Source of the DNA: Ruminococcus sp. NK3A76
GTDB lineage: Bacteria > Bacillota > Clostridia > Oscillospirales > Ruminococcaceae
Length of the DNA stretch: 64,000 nt
Assembly: GCF_000686125.1 (NCBI RefSeq)
Contig: NZ_JMMA01000002.1
Span: 3,100,001 to 3,164,000 of the forward strand
Reading direction: 5' to 3'
Within the stretch, counting starts at the first letter, position 1; each line of letters opens with the position of its first letter. The notes below the pieces were generated by a model. The model did no database searches and was not told the DNA's origin. It worked only from the letters and a program-made list of their open reading frames with translations. Shown here one piece after another: positions 63,313 to 64,000 of this stretch. Both the position numbers and the translations under genes were made by a program.

Positions 63313-63760
63313 AATGCAAAATGCATAATGCATAATGCATAATTGAGGTGCGCCGCAGGCGCTTATTGCAAGTTTCGCAAAGCGAAACTTGGCTGTGAAG
63401 CGTAAGCAGACGAGCCCCATATCGGGCGGTAACGCTGCGCTTAGTGAATAGTGAACAGTGAAGAGTGAATAGTGAATTGTCGGCTTGCGCCGACGTATGG
63501 CCATTCGGCCGTTCCGACTTGACGGTTTCAGCTAAGCCGCAGGCTTTGCACCCCGAAGGGGGTGGCGGCAGCTTCGCTGCCGCAGGGGGGCGCATGAGCT
63601 GTCTGCGACAGCTCGAAAGCCCCCCTACCGCAGCGTGAGAAGAATGAGAGACTACCCTCGAAGCTATACTGTAGGAGAGTTTTTCCTTCAAGACAACGCT
63701 CTCGCTCCCATAGGGTACATTGTGGGGGCTTTGCGGTCGCCCCCACGCCCCTTCGCAGCA
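63313..63760. repeat. Family B dispersed element, copy 3, with GCATAAT and GAATAGTG repeats
   Basis: The 655-bp gap before groEL has no gene. It has a GCATAAT repeat (63313-63343), a GAATAGTGAA repeat block (63443-63478) and the family B core (63548-63757). The core has CCGAAGGGGGTGGCGGCAGC, GGGGGGCGCATGAGCTGTC, AGCCCCCCTACCGCAGCGTGAG, GAGAGACTACCCTCGAAGCTATACTGTAGG and CTCTCGCTCCCATAGGGTACA. The order of blocks follows copy 1. Confidence 0.82.
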
Positions 63761-63835
63761 ACGGCTTTGCCGCTGCGGACTCCGATCTATATTAGTGATG
63801 ATAATACCGCAATTACGCTGTAATGCAAACACAAA

Positions 63836-63872
63836 AACGCCGCAGGGTCTTATGTGCTGACCTTGCGGCGTT
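63836..63872 (-). terminator. Terminator of groEL
   Basis: On the minus strand AACGCCGCAAGGTC and GACCCTGCGGCGTT pair over 14 positions with one G-U, followed by TTTGTG. Confidence 0.88.
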
Positions 63873-63904
63873 GTGCTATTTAGTTATTTGCAGGGAGGGG
63901 GTTA

Positions 63905-64000
63905 TCAGTACATTCCGCCGCCCATGCCGCCTGCTGCTGCGGCTGCCATTGCTGCGTCTGCGGCAGGATCCTTGATATCTGCTACAAGGCTCTCTGTTGT
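63905..64000 (-). CDS. groL: GroEL chaperonin, 3' end only
   Basis: The last 31 codons read TTESLVADIKDPAADAAM and end in AAGGMGGGMY. The ESLVAD segment and Gly/Met-rich tail are the usual end of the GroEL 60-kDa chaperonin. The rest is outside the window. groES would lie farther upstream on the same strand. Confidence 0.92.
   Translation of the reverse strand, partial: TTESLVADIKDPAADAAMAAAAAGGMGGGMY

Overview
The window looks like a piece of a Ruminococcus-type (Clostridia, Oscillospirales) chromosome near the replication origin. Three things point there. The left end carries the conserved Firmicutes order dnaN - S4 protein (yaaA) - recF - remB - gyrB - gyrA, so dnaA should lie just outside the left edge. 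The parAB locus with two parS sites is in the same window. The carbohydrate genes (GH26 mannanase with CBM35, GH94 cellobiose phosphorylase, aldose epimerase), the Ser/Asp-rich and Thr-rich lipoproteins and the CotH and leucine-rich secreted proteins fit a fibre-degrading gut or rumen ruminococcus. The species is not determined here.

Layout. 0.4-8.4 kb: replication and topology operon, all on +. 8.4-13.8 kb: a toxin-antitoxin pair, serC-serA (serine biosynthesis) and a GTP-type PEP carboxykinase, with near-consensus promoters. 13.8-18 kb: a diguanylate cyclase, a DUF4261 protein and a glycosyltransferase. 18-28.4 kb: mannan and cellobiose use (GH26 lipoprotein, GH94, epimerase), a leucine-rich surface protein, a second toxin-antitoxin pair and small secreted proteins. 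28.7-34.2 kb: mnmE, an orphan small protein, a CotH-family lipoprotein and a GH25 muramidase lipoprotein. 35.3-40.1 kb: RNA-modification genes (dusB, rsmI, rimI, trmN6-like, tsaD). 40.2-43 kb: two decayed immunity-like genes and a radical SAM/SPASM enzyme coupled to a repeat-bearing YGPP protein, the most interesting pair here. 43.4-48.6 kb: NUDIX hydrolase, YfhO membrane protein, two membrane proteins and serS. 48.7-52.5 kb: parB, parA, a phage remnant with a possible small RNA, and a Noc-like second ParB. 52.8-59.6 kb: hisC, a CAP-domain protein and an ABC exporter. 60-64 kb: ECF substrate-binding component, tatD, a polyprenyl-phosphate glycosyltransferase, an SseB-like protein and the 3' end of groEL.

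The intergenic DNA is unusual. It holds at least four families of dispersed repeats plus two short tandem-repeat types. Family A is a series of consecutive short hairpins whose stems differ between copies by paired, compensating changes (seven cores). Family B is about 200 bp long (three copies). Family C is a 180-bp MITE with 17-22-bp terminal inverted repeats and apparent 4-bp AT-rich target duplications (three copies, one of them interrupting a gene). Family E is a long inverted repeat with three small hairpins at its tip (three copies). Many long open frames in these GC-rich repeats, and opposite highly expressed genes, are not real genes.

All calls come from reading the sequence and from remembered family features. 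No database search was run. Starts were moved from the longest open frame whenever a ribosome-binding site favoured an internal start, and each such case is noted.
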